Shown piece after piece: positions 11,269 through 21,309 of a DNA stretch of 64,000 nt. The DNA is from Fasciola hepatica. Its lineage: Eukaryota; Platyhelminthes; Trematoda; Plagiorchiida; Fasciolidae. The position numbers and the translations under genes are program-made. The notes below the pieces were generated by a model, which was not told where the DNA came from, did not search any database, and was given only the letters and a program-made list of their open reading frames with translations. The stretch's first letter is position 1; each line of letters begins with the position of its first letter. Location of the stretch: positions 4,813,001-4,877,000 of the forward strand of contig CANUEZ040000168.1 in NCBI GenBank assembly GCA_948099385.1, given 5' to 3'.

Positions 11269-11627
11269 TGTAAGTCAAATCTCGCAAATCGAGCAACACG
11301 TAGCCAATTCAAACGAATCCCAAAACCAGAACAAGATTGATTCGTAGTTTCTACGGTACTAAATTGAAATGCACAAAGGATACAAATATATACGAACCTC
11401 AAGTATGCGGCCAAATAGACTTCACAGTAAAACCCAAAGGTCCAAAGCCCCGTGGCTCAAGCACGACAGTCAGAAACGGTTCAAGGCCAAATTCAAATGT
11501 CTCACATGGATAAACAAACGTGAAAATGTGTGGTGTATGAGCGAGCTTTCCAAGATAATGTTAAATATAGTCAAATTCACAAAGCACGTTGAACATTTAG
11601 AAGGATTTTCAGTATTCGTTCGTTACA
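11269..11627 (-). repeat. 3' LTR of the BEL/Pao element
   Basis: This 359-bp repeat begins TGTAAGTC and ends TTACA, giving TG...CA ends. It is adjoined on the inner side by a purine-rich run on the minus strand (GGCCGGCGG), a possible polypurine tract. A TATATATTTG stretch on the minus strand could serve as a TATA-type promoter. Confidence 0.9.
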
Positions 11628-12442
11628 CCGCCGGCCAAAATCCTTCCGCGAAAATGGTTGTCTAAGGTTCAGGAAGGGGTCATGATTCTCACCCTATCTA
11701 CCTTTAACTTATTGTCAGTGCTTGTGGATACTAACGTCCTGTGTTATCTGAACGTGAAACAGGTTTTTGCCGTAGTCATCATCGCACAATCCATAAGGAA
11801 TCAATTCCAAATCCCGCTGCACAACTTGAGATTGACATATTCATCAGGAAACCGGCGCATATAGTCAGACGCACGATGAAGATGAAGGCTTCGCAGAGTG
11901 AAGTGTTTCGCCGCACGAAATAAGTCTAAGCATCACAAGCAGTAACCCATTGCAGCAACTGGTTAGACTAATTTTGTTTACAAGCTTGAGCGCAGAAGTT
12001 GAACGCAGGTGCAACGCCTAATGAGATATCGCGTAAAATTGACAGGTCACGAACCAGTGGAATTACATAAAATTAACGCACCAAATCTTCCGAAAGAAAT
12101 GAAAACCGGTTTCTGATTATGAATAAATTTCGAAAACAAGTGTACGGCGGACAGTATCGAAATACACATGAACACGGAGATTGATCGAATACTGGCATCT
12201 ATCAGAGTATTTCAAAGTTTTTCTGTGCACAAAATATGTGACAATCAATATTGTATAAAATGTAAATAAATGTTCTCCTTTAAAGATAATAATAGTTTCA
12301 CAATGTGCTCGCAGCTAGTATGCCTCACCTGAACTGTTCAAGTGAAATACTGGTGAATTTCTCCTCTTCACCTATGTGCACGCTAGATAGAAACTGGAAC
12401 TAAGTACATTTGCAACCTCTCAGAAAAAATGGGTCCAGTTGA
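11628..12442 (-). other. Untranslated 3' internal region of the Pao element
   Basis: About 815 bp between the stop codon of the Pao frame and the 3' LTR. No integrase motif was found. A plus-strand frame at 11658-11864 has no known domain. Confidence 0.6.
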
Positions 12443-14974
12443 TTAGTTGTAGGGCATGAAATGCAATAAAGTGCTGAGTAACTCGGAGCGAGGCGATCTG
12501 CGAGCTACTTTGTCTTTTGTATGTGGTTTCGAGCTCGAATCATCAACATTTTCCTCGCTGTTTCCTGCTACGAGTGGATTAACTCTCTGATGTCTCGAAC
12601 ACGTTCTTCGTTTCTTCCGTTTCCTGTAATGTAACACAACTGTAGGATCTGTCCAATAGGCAAGGCTCAGTTCGGCGGTGGTGCAGTTCTCTTTTAGCAT
12701 TCGTGCTACCTTAAAACCCAATACCAGTGCAGTCGTTTTGAGCTCGTTTAGGGATACTGACTTCAGCTTAGCAATTTTTGTTTTGGCAAAGGGTACTTTG
12801 TTTCGCCGCCGGCCATGCAGTTCCACCCAGGTACCGTACACTGTCACTGGGTCGGCAAATTTCAAGCTGCTTTGGGTGACCTGCTGGTGTCCTTTTTTGG
12901 GATATTTCAAAAGCCTCCGGGCAACTTCTCCTTTTCTCAATAAGTGACTTGACGGTGGTCTCTCGGGTATAGCAACTTCATGTTGCCCACTGTGAAGTCC
13001 CGTCTTTGAATTCGCCATCGAAAGCGCCGACTGATCCTTCGAGTGAACTTCGTTTTCCTGAGATGGACCGTTGGATTCAATATCGAAAGGCTGATCGTGT
13101 TCTACAGGGGCACTTCTCTCAGCAACATTTGAGCAATTTATTGATGCCGATTGTTGAAGTTCGCTCGTCAGGGGTCCGAGAAGTGTCCAGCCTAGTATCG
13201 TTCGCGTAGCAAATGGTTCTTTTCGATTGCTTATGCTCTGTTCAAGCACCCAGTGAGCCTCTGGTACATTGCATCCAATTAGTATGTCGACGTGGGGGCT
13301 AGAAACTTCTTCGAACTCTATGTCCCTGAGATGAGACCATATCTTGGCGATCGATCTAACAGAGTCGACTGGTCTCATTGGCAAGCTGTCTGTTGCAAAA
13401 GCTTCCGGAATTTCTACGGTCCCCTCATCAGATAAAGACGTTAACTGCAGGGTCAGCCTCTTAGAATTGCTAACATGACCCCCTGCAATCGTGCTGATAG
13501 TGAGCGAGGTAGGCTCGCCTACTAGTTCACAGCTTTCTACAAGCTCGCGAGTAATCAGCGAGGTATCCGACCCCGTGTCCAAAAATGCATTGACCCTTCT
13601 CAGTCCTTTAGGTGTCACGATATCGACAGGTACGATGCCTAATCTTGCCGGTTTGAAATCATCATGTCCCGTTGAACAGACAATTTTGGGTTCATCTGGC
13701 TGAATAGGTCTATTGTTGAGAAGGCCATGCAGTAACGAGTGATGATTACCCGAGCATCCGTCTTGGTTGCATTTCACTCTTAAGCTGCGTTCAGAAGCTC
13801 GATGAGAGTTGTTCAAACACATAAAGCATGAGCCAATCCTTTTTACCGCGCACCACCGATCGGGTACACTTATCCCATGAAAGGTCGGACAATCTGGTAA
13901 CCGATGCAGGGAGTTGCATAGCTTGCATTCAGCTGACCTCTCGGGTTCTTGACTTATCATGTGCATGTTAGCCAAAGACTGGGTTTGGTTACAGTCCTTC
14001 TCCACAATTCGAGATGTTGGTTCCCTTCGCGCCAGTCTGCAACTTTCGCGTACGATTTGTCCAAATCGGCTGTTGGCGATACGGGATTGACGACCTACGA
14101 ACTCCGTCAAATCGTTGAACGTAGATTCCCGCCCAAGCATATTTATTTTTTCAGCTTCCTCTGCCCATCGGCTCTGTAAATCAATAGATAGACATCGGAC
14201 AATGCATTCCTTTGTGTGCAATGCATTCAGAACAGACTGGTATCCTAAGTGCTCCAGTGCTATACTGCAATTCTGCATTTTTATCACCAAACTCGACAGT
14301 GATTCAGCCTTGCCCTCAGTCCTTTTCGCCTCCAATAAAACACTATCAATTAGGCCTCTAGCCACCTTGAATGGTTGTCCAAACAAATCTTTCAGGATTC
14401 TGCGCGCCCTGATGTACCCCATCGGTGGATCAAGCATCGCGCAGCCTTCGATAGCACTTTTGGCTCTCCCACGACAGTAATGTAATAAATACAAAAACCT
14501 TTGACCAGGATCTGCAACTTTGCACTCAACAAAATTTTCGAACTGTTTCATGAATATACAGTATTGCTCGGGGTGCCCGTCGAAGTGGGACAGCTCCACT
14601 CTCGGCAGGTCAAGAGCCAAAACCTCGATAGTTTCAGGCTGTCTCAAGGGTTTATATTCGTCGATCACAGTGCCTTTTCGATGTTGACATTGTGAACTAC
14701 GTGGACTCTTTGCTGGCTCTCTGAGACCAGTTCCTTGTGTAAGGGGCTCTGCTTCCTTTCTGGCTAACCGCAGCTCGTTTTCTAATTCTATTACTCTCAT
14801 TCTATAAGTACTAATATCGTCAAACGAATCGCAGTTAGAAATATATGACCTGGCACTGACAGAGCTAGTAAACTTAGTATTATCTAGAGAATCAATAACA
14901 CCCGAACCATCCCCAGAGACTTGCCGAGTTATTTCCTGTTGTCTCAAAATGTCCTTGCTTCCTCGTCTGGGCAT
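12443..14974 (-). CDS. BEL/Pao Gag-protease polyprotein with in-frame RNase H-like tail (RT and integrase lost)
   Basis: The start is taken at 14974, the first ATG; the open frame extends 23 codons further upstream, into the LTR. Over 843 residues: a short helical stretch (about 57-75); a Pao-type gag block of DUF1759 type from about 122 (LPRVELSHFDG) to about 300; a Cys/His zinc region at 350-418 (CKLCNSLHRLPDC, CFMCL, HHSLLHG); an A17-type aspartic protease with its DTG at 466-468 (FLDTGSDTSLI) and the trailing LIGCNVPEAHW block near 565; LGWTLLGP at about 594; then a linker and, at about 729-783, a piece like Pao RNase H (SLNELKTTALVLG, YWTDPTVVLHY). The RT catalytic core is missing and the join is in frame. 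Not one stop or frameshift is seen across 2.5 kb. It probably encodes particle and protease and relies on other copies for cDNA synthesis and integration. Confidence 0.85.
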   Translation of the reverse strand: MPRRGSKDILRQQEITRQVSGDGSGVIDSLDNTKFTSSVSARSYISNCDSFDDISTYRMRVIELENELRLARKEAEPLTQGTGLREPAKSPRSSQCQHRKGTVIDEYKPLRQPETIEVLALDLPRVELSHFDGHPEQYCIFMKQFENFVECKVADPGQRFLYLLHYCRGRAKSAIEGCAMLDPPMGYIRARRILKDLFGQPFKVARGLIDSVLLEAKRTEGKAESLSSLVIKMQNCSIALEHLGYQSVLNALHTKECIVRCLSIDLQSRWAEEAEKINMLGRESTFNDLTEFVGRQSRIANSRFGQIVRESCRLARREPTSRIVEKDCNQTQSLANMHMISQEPERSAECKLCNSLHRLPDCPTFHGISVPDRWCAVKRIGSCFMCLNNSHRASERSLRVKCNQDGCSGNHHSLLHGLLNNRPIQPDEPKIVCSTGHDDFKPARLGIVPVDIVTPKGLRRVNAFLDTGSDTSLITRELVESCELVGEPTSLTISTIAGGHVSNSKRLTLQLTSLSDEGTVEIPEAFATDSLPMRPVDSVRSIAKIWSHLRDIEFEEVSSPHVDILIGCNVPEAHWVLEQSISNRKEPFATRTILGWTLLGPLTSELQQSASINCSNVAERSAPVEHDQPFDIESNGPSQENEVHSKDQSALSMANSKTGLHSGQHEVAIPERPPSSHLLRKGEVARRLLKYPKKGHQQVTQSSLKFADPVTVYGTWVELHGRRRNKVPFAKTKIAKLKSVSLNELKTTALVLGFKVARMLKENCTTAELSLAYWTDPTVVLHYRKRKKRRTCSRHQRVNPLVAGNSEENVDDSSSKPHTKDKVARRSPRSELLSTLLHFMPYN

Positions 14975-15012
14975 TTCCAATGAGTTTTCTTGTCCAGGTT
15001 CCACTTGAGTAC

Positions 15013-15371
15013 TGTAAGTCAAATCTCGCAAATCGAGCAACACGTAGCCAATTCAAACGAATCCCAAAACCAGAACAAGATTGATTCGTAGTTTCTACGG
15101 TACTAAATTGAAATGCACAAAGGATACAAATATATACGAACCTCAAGTATGCGGCCAAATAGACTTCACAGTAAAACCCAAAGGTCCAAAGCCCCGTGGC
15201 TCAAGCACGACAGTCAGAAACGGTTCAAGGCCAAATTCAAATGTCTCACATGGATAAACAAACGTGAAAATGTGTGGTGTATGAGCGAGCTTTCCAAGAT
15301 AATGTTAAATATAGTCAAATTCACAAAGCACGTTGAACATTTAGAAGGATTTTCAGTATTCGTTCGTTACA
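15013..15371 (-). repeat. 5' LTR of the BEL/Pao element
   Basis: Second copy of the 359-bp LTR, same length and apparently same sequence as 11269-11627. On the minus strand it is followed by GTACTCAAGTGGAACCTGG. A primer-binding site would be expected there, but I could not assign a tRNA to it. Confidence 0.9.
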
Positions 15372-15600
15372 GTCTGTACACCGGCCTGGACGAAGTTCCA
15401 CAGGAAACGTTGCCTGGAGACCGAGGTCAAGTGTGAGAGGCCGCTGACCAAAAGTTGAATTTGATTCGGTTCAGTTCATTTCACTTTGCGCGGGACAGGT
15501 AATGGCCACAGCCAGTCAAGCGCCAAGAATTCCTTCGATGATATGCACACCAGTTACGCACCCACCACTGCCCAGTGTATTTTGTCGAATCCCCGCTGAA
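15372..15600 (-). pseudogene. Gypsy gag zinc block and protease, upstream half
   Basis: This minus-strand stretch lies just beyond the Pao insertion and holds the other half of the split gypsy protease: FGQRPLTLDLGL followed by a one-base frame change into the segment leading to the insertion point. Further upstream NWCAYHRRNSWRLTGCGH resembles the gag CxYHxxF zinc block. The DTG active-site segment that should lie between them is not visible, so a small deletion is likely. Bases 15372-15376 are the right copy of the GTCTG target duplication. Confidence 0.55.
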
Positions 15601-15784
15601 AAAGAGAACGTAACGGAAAACCTCACGGCACACTAACTGCGAGAGGCATTATGCATCGTGAGCCTTCACTGAGACAGTATGCAATGCGCGAAAAAGTCGA
15701 TTGAGACATACTCCAGAAGGACCAGTGCCTCCCTCATCCGTCTAGTTAACATACTCAAAGTTCACTACGGGGAAATATCTCGTA

Positions 15785-16547
15785 CTACTTTTTATCCAAG
15801 GCACCTTTGGAGGATCGGACGGTCTGCAGATCTATCATTCCACCAGGCAGACCTTTCCAACTGTTCACTACCCTATTGTTGAAGAAGTGTGATCTAGCCA
15901 TCAACCCAGCTCGGGCATTTAGAAGCTTCTTCTCGTGTCCCCTTGTTCTGAAATCTAAAGCCACTTGGAACAGACTATCTGGTCTAAGGCCAGAAAAGCT
16001 CCTCATTACCTAGAACGTTTCTATAGGATCCTCTCTACTTCTCCCCCTCCAAAAAGAAGAGATTCAATCACAGAGTCTCTGCTCGTACGTCTTACACCTC
16101 TGCTCCTTAACTATTCGCGTGGAGAAAAGTTGAACTTTCTCCTAGGTACGCGGCGCCCCTTTTTTAGGAAGGTGACCAAGCCTGCAAGCTGCCTTCTAAG
16201 TGAGGTCGTACTATAGCCATGTAAATAGGTGCGAATATCTCCGGCTTCCGGCAAGACAAAACTGACCACAGTCTAGAGGGCTCCCGACGAGCTTTTTGTG
16301 CAGCAGAGTTGCGCTGCTCTGACCGTTTGAAGTCACTTTTCATGATGACCCCAAGGTCCTTAACCCTACTGACTGCTTCCGTGGTGAACAGCCCTTGATC
16401 GTGAACGACAGTTGGGCTCTCTGTTGCCCTTAACAACAAATGGCTTTTTTCAGCGTCCAGGGGCAAGTCCCATTTGTATGCCCACTCCAGGACGGTACCT
16501 ATATCTCTGTACAAGTTCACCCTACCCTCATATCTAACAGTCTTCAC
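15785..16547 (-). pseudogene. LINE RT thumb and C-terminal domain
   Basis: From 16547 downward the frame reads WAYKWDLPLDAEKSHLLL (family WxLxLNxxKCxxL) and VKDLGVIMKSDFKRSEQ (family KDLGVxxxxxLxxSxH), then the tail in the 16006-15785 reading: ARSHFFNNRVVNSWKGLP, matching the family's FFSxRVVxxWNxLP. The piece ends with GALDKK and a stop, the ordinary C-terminus of CR1-like ORF2. There is a frame change between the two parts. Confidence 0.75.
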
Positions 16548-17489
16548 ACCGTCCGAAAAATAAAACTAGGCGATAGAAGAGCGGAATCCAGGTCGCTAAT
16601 AAACAACAAGCATATGACCGGTGCTAGGACGGATCCCTGAGGTACTCCATTGGTGACATTCACCAAACTGGAGCACCTGTCTCCCACTTTGATGTAAAAT
16701 GTTTCGTGGGGGTGAAAGTCAGCCAGCCGTCTATATACTGGCCCGCCTATGCCGAAGGTTTCCATCTTGCATGGCAAGGGACGATGACTAACGGAGTCGA
16801 AAGCCTTGCTGAAGTCGGGGTAGAATTCCTCAACTTGCCTACCTTCGTCCAGTCATCGAGTCACTTCTTTTAGGAAACACAAGAGATTGGTCAGACATGA
16901 CCTATTTTCAGGAATCCATGCTGGGCTAGACTTAGCATGGAGTGCTCCAGTAAGTGCCGGCAGATGTGGACACGGATGATCTTCCCAAGGACTTTACATT
17001 GGATGCTAGTTAGGCTTACCGGCCAGTAGTTCTGCATAGCTGACTTAGGTCCACCCTTATGTATTGCCACGGCTGCGGCGACTCTCCAGTCCTGAGGTAG
17101 CTTACTCTGATCCAGCATGGACCTGTACAGCCTGTATGCCGATGGAGCTATGATATCCGCCAACAGCTTGGTGATAGCTGGTTGGATACCATCTGGGCCC
17201 ACTGACTTGTGGCTGTTTAATTCCTGTAGGTACTTAAGCATGCTTTCCTTTGAGAGATTCAGCTCGTTTAAGTGGGGAGTAGGATGCACCAGAGCCAGAT
17301 CTACTCACACCTCACCATCTGTCCTATATACACTACCAAAGTATTCCCAAGGGCGTCTGCTTTTCTCTGGTCATCAGTGACAATACCGTGATCCCTAGTG
17401 GATAGTGGACCTACGGCATTCTTTGTTGTGCCTTTCGACTGCTCATAGCTGTAGAACGTTTTCGGCTTTCGTCCTACACAATGGGCCAA
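16544..17489 (-). pseudogene. LINE reverse transcriptase remnant
   Basis: Landmarks run in order: HKSVGPDGIQPAITK (family KSPGPDGIPxxxLK), LPQDWRVAAAVAIHKGG, NYWPVSLTSIQCKVLGKII, then after a frame change NGVPQGSVLAPVICLLFI (family VPQGSVLGPxLFLxFINDL). The catalytic FADD box falls exactly at a frameshift near 16545-16555: one frame ends FIFRTV and the next begins with the residues that normally follow FADD. The enzyme is dead. In a live element it would prime reverse transcription at the nicked target. Confidence 0.8.
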
Positions 17490-17884
17490 TCAGAGCTGAA
17501 GTTTCCGCTTGAAAGTTCTCGGAAGGCTCACAGTCTCGTCTCTCAGCTTCGTGAAGCGGTTCCAGGCTAGCTGACTGCCGGAAGCCATGCACTGTTTCCA
17601 GCTGCCGTTGCTTCGTTTGATGGCCTTGGCTATTGCGGTCTTCCCCCACATGGGTTTACCTCCCCCACTCCTTCGTTTTAAGGATGTGAACTGTTGCTGT
17701 AGGGCAGTCAGGGATCTATTTAAGACATGCCAGAGCTACTCGACATTAGCCTCCCTCTATCGTGTTCCGGGTCAAACCCATGGCCTTTTTACGAAGCCTA
17801 TCTATGTTCATACTACCGAAGTTTCTGACCTGCCTTGAAGGTGCTTGGGCTGCCGCGTGCATAGGGCGGTTTTGGCACACTTGG

Positions 17885-18550
17885 TCACTCTTGCCCAACT
17901 GTGCACAGTAATGCAGTCCAGACACACCGTTGGAGGGGGGGGGTCGTTATAGCTAGGTCCAGCAAGTGTGGAAGGCATCCAGTCGTATATCTGGTATTCT
18001 CTCTAATATGCTGATGCAAGGCATTATCATGCAGCCATTCTAAGTCGGTTTGCTCCTCCGATCCCGGCACGCAGACTGCAGCCACCCAGTCGATGTGCGG
18101 GAGATTGAAGTCACCAACTGTGAGGGTCGTTTGTGCATCCTCAACTAGTTCAGTCAAATTCCACAGTAAACAAACATCCTCTTCGCGGTTTGTACTTGGT
18201 GCCCTGTAGACACACACTACGATGCCCCTTCTGCCTGGAAGGATAATCGTAACGGCGCGCAACTGGGCATCATGGGTGCGCATCTTGGTCTGAGGCTTAA
18301 GGTGATTTGTACCTGACTTAACGAGGATGGCTACTCCTCCACCAAGGCGATTGTGTTCTCTATCCTGCCTAAAGACTACAAAGCCGTTACTTATTAGGCC
18401 TGGCGCACGGTCTGCTTTAGAAGCCACTTTTCCGTAACGGCCACCATTGACGCGTTGCGCTCCCCAGCAATTTTGGCGAGTTACGTATGTTTGTTTCTTA
18501 TACTCCGGGCGTTAGTATATAACACCACCGCGTTTGCTCCGTCACTTAGG
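17885..18550 (-). pseudogene. LINE apurinic/apyrimidinic-type endonuclease remnant
   Basis: Upstream fragments read NARSIRNK and VTEKWL, the family's NARSLxNK and ITETWL (the second carries a catalytic Glu). The 180-codon frame at 18427-17885 then gives HNRLGGGVAILVKS, VVCVYRAPS and TVGDFNLPHIDWV, the GDFNxPxIDW landmark containing an active-site Asp and Asn. The enzyme nicks the target strand. A run of ten G on the plus strand near 17937-17946 lies at the end of the domain, where the frame is lost. Confidence 0.75.
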
Positions 18551-18780
18551 TGTCTCTTGTCATTTACTCCTGTTTGGCTCTCAGGCGCAACGCCTGAAAT
18601 GATGACAAGTTTTTTGCATCGGTCGTTCTCGCTGGTGTGCATGACGCCGGCTAACGATCCAGAACTTTGGACGACTTACAACTCATCTCTATCAGAGTTG
18701 CCACAACATCCAGGCTGACAAGGGTCGAGCTGTCCCCCACCTTCGGACAGTACTGCCAATTTTCATCTTCCGGCGCGTCT

Positions 18781-19790
18781 TCAATTACGACTATTCCCGA
18801 ACCCCGCACGAGGCTTCTCTACTACTGTGGGGGTCGGGGCCTGTGAGCCGAGTACGGAATTCTGCTGAAATTGTTGGTTTCTCACCAGCGTCCTGGCTGG
18901 TCGAGCCAGGTTACCCTCCGGTGATAGACCCCCAGGCCTTAGTCTATGCTCGTCTGGCACACTTTGGTATCTATCCTTGGTGGTGTGAGCCACTACTGCT
19001 GCGCAAGTCGACACCCTCTCCTGGGTGGCCTCATCAGCTACCTCCACTGGTATTGGTTTCGCAAGGTGTTCGTCTTTGTTTCCCAGTGGTGGCTTCCATG
19101 TCCCCACTCTGTGCACCCCTCTCAGAGTAGCAGGGTACGAAAGACCCAAAATTCGCATTATATCGCAGACCTCCCTCTATCTGTCTCGCCTGGCTTTCGA
19201 TACCCCTATGGAAGGTTTTACCTGGTTTAAGATCAGGAGCCTGCTGCTTGAGACCCTACCTAGCGACAAGATTTGCCTTTGCAGATCCTTCACCTCGTTT
19301 TCCAACGCCAGGAGCGCAGGGTACTCCATCCTAGCTGGCCCATCATTCGCTATATTACAGTCACTATACTTTAAGATCTGCCTGGCCCTTCTAGGCTTCT
19401 GTTCAGTCCGCTGGCCCTCGTCGGTCTGCTTCAAGGGAATCGAGGCGAAAACCGCACGGCAAGCTGTCGGAACTGGCCCACTCGCTTTAATGACCGTCCT
19501 CCCAGGTGTGGCTACTACTTCCGCAGACGACTTCCTGCAAACTGATTGTGGTGTTCTGGGGGTTATGTCTCAAGTAACTCTTGGTGAACGTTGGTCCTGC
19601 TCTGGAGCATGCGGCTTGAAGGCCAGTCTGGCCGCCTCCCTGCGAGGAGCACAGACCCACTCAGCACATGGGTACTGTTTATAAGGGACGAAGACGTCCT
19701 TTGTTAGTCCTGAACACTTCGAATGTGTCCACTTCTCGCATATCTCACACCTTACCATTTACCATGCGTTTTCGGCACTTAGGTGCGAGA
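18781..19790 (-). pseudogene. LINE ORF1 remnant with PHD-type zinc finger
   Basis: The frame at 19758-19570 reads MVRCEICEKWTHSKCSGLT then CAEWVCAP, a typical second half of a PHD-like finger; a CPKCRKRMV-type first half lies just upstream in a different frame. The 19434-19177 frame contains ALENEVKDLQRQILSL, a likely coiled-coil segment. The 19158-18781 frame continues as proline-rich sequence. Such ORF1 proteins bind nucleic acid and accompany the LINE RNA. Stops and frame changes between the parts make it non-functional. Confidence 0.6.
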
Positions 19791-19800
19791 CACGGGTCAG

Positions 19801-20447
19801 AAACTTGTGTCTTACCGAAATCCACAAGACGAAGGGGAGAACAACTCAAGTGCTCTTCAACCAAACACATAATACACACTTTGACACTTGCAAGCACAGC
19901 CCGTTACCACAACAGAGGAAAAAGAAAAACTCCAAACGAGGAAAGATCGTTTCAAAAAACACAGAACAGTACTCGGCAATACTGCAAGGATAAAACCCAG
20001 GCTAAGTGCAATTCTGGTATACTCAGTACTGTGAATGAAACTAGGTTAATTCACAAGACTATTCAAAAACTCAATTTAAAAGCAAGAACACTATGAATTA
20101 AAACAGCGCGGCACTCACCACAACAGGCTTCGCCCCCTGTAAGGTCAGTGACAAGGGCTTCAAGTGGTATTTTCAGGTGGTGGATTGAGACTGATTTCGG
20201 AGCCGGTGTCCATCAAGAATCAGGAACCACTAGATTTGTCTGTGATGTAAAATAGGCAAATTCGTTGTGGAGTGCCAGACGCAGTTGTCGTAGTTACCGG
20301 CTTACGTAATCGTTTGACGGTGTGTTGCTGAAATGAACACGGCGAGTTACATTGGCGAGCCTGTGAGCCGAAAGTTCGGTGATACCAGCGCAGTGTATGA
20401 GAGCTGGGTGCACAAGACCGGGAACGAGGTTGGCGGATGAAGGGTTT
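19801..20447. other. LINE 5' flank, unassigned
   Basis: It could be the 5' UTR of the LINE or flanking DNA. No motif was recognised, and no A/T-rich tail or duplication was seen that would fix the boundary. Confidence 0.3.
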
Positions 20448-20677
20448 CTACTGTCGCTGACTGGCTGAAATATTGTTCATGTTACTCATTTGACTGCATA
20501 GCATGCACGAAGTTTCCTCGAGATCAACTACATCACTGTTCGTGGACGATTGAATAGATGGAGCATCTGAGTGGCGAGATGTAGCACAGAAATTAGTAGG
20601 GTGAAATAAAGCACGTTTTGTGGACGTCGTAGGTGATGAAGCTTCCGGACAGTTCATAAAAGAAGTCTCATTCGAAG
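20448..20677 (-). other. Exon-like Ser/Thr-rich open segment with a strong 3' splice acceptor
   Basis: On the minus strand a long pyrimidine run (mostly T with some C) ends in TTTTTCAG at 20678. An open stretch then starts in phase 1 and runs 76 codons to TAG at 20448-20450. The translation is rich in Ser and Thr (for example PEASSPTTSTKRALF and SSTNSDVVDLEE), with no known domain. The signal could be a real terminal exon or a chance acceptor in DNA caught between the LINE and the gypsy gag. No donor or upstream coding partner was identified with confidence. Confidence 0.25.
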
Positions 20678-21309
20678 CTGAAAAAGAAAACAAGAAAAAA
20701 GAACAAAAGGAATACCGTTCATATACTCAAAATGTTGCTGTCTCCTCCAGCCAACATTGACTCTCCATCGTGCTCGCTTCAAATTTGCCTTCATAACCTA
20801 ACGCTTTTTTCGTCCGGCAAAAGTTGCTTTTTTGGTGCACAATTATCGTATACTTAAAAACCCATCAACACTTCTGGCTCATTATTCCCAGTCCACTTCC
20901 CGCGGTTTCATGCCAAACTACTCACCAGTCTTATTTGCAAACTTAACCACTCTCTAAGACAAAACCCACCCCTTTTTGCTACTTTTACCGATATACTCGA
21001 GAAATAACGCATTTATTGCTGTCACTAACTTCCGTACCACAACCTCCAGACAGTATATGACACTGCGAAATTCATCTCTTGAGATTCCTAATAATCGACG
21101 ACTCTGTGTTTGCTTGCTTTCTCTGCCAGCTCCGCTGTTTGCCCACTTAAGGCTGTTGCATTGCAATGTCCTCATCTTGCAAGGTATCGTGTCTCACTTT
21201 TGCACATCTGATAAGCTCTTGTGCCGCAGAGTTCTTTTCTGTCGCCACAAAGTGGTCCACCTTTTGTATCAAACATAAACTGATAGTCTTCTGCCCATCA
21301 CTTCATCGT
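20678..21309. other. Unassigned interval
   Basis: No transposon or gene motif was recognised. The plus strand is pyrimidine-rich, so the minus strand has several acceptor-like tracts. Confidence 0.3.

Larger units (their letters stand above)
11269..15371 (-). mobile_element. Young, reverse-transcriptase-deleted BEL/Pao element
   Basis: The unit is 4103 bp long with two 359-bp LTRs (11269-11627 and 15013-15371) that showed no difference on visual comparison, and a 5-bp GTCTG duplication outside them. Removing the element and one duplication rejoins the gypsy protease reading frame around the target, which confirms the ends. The body holds one 843-codon gag-protease-RNase H-like frame on the minus strand, and no reverse transcriptase core or integrase. 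Full-length Pao elements are usually about 6-8 kb. Identical LTRs and an undamaged frame indicate very recent movement, which would need RT and integrase from an autonomous relative. Confidence 0.9.
15700..19800 (-). mobile_element. CR1-like non-LTR retrotransposon (LINE), decayed
   Basis: All parts of a two-ORF LINE are present in order on the minus strand: a PHD-type zinc finger and helical segment (ORF1), an apurinic-type endonuclease, a reverse transcriptase and a C-terminal domain. Each is broken by frameshifts. The insertion separates the gag of the composite gypsy from its protease. The 5' end near 19.8 kb and the 3' end near 15.7 kb are estimates, and no target duplication was identified. 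CR1-like LINEs with PHD-type ORF1 proteins are known from schistosomes and other flatworms. Confidence 0.8.
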
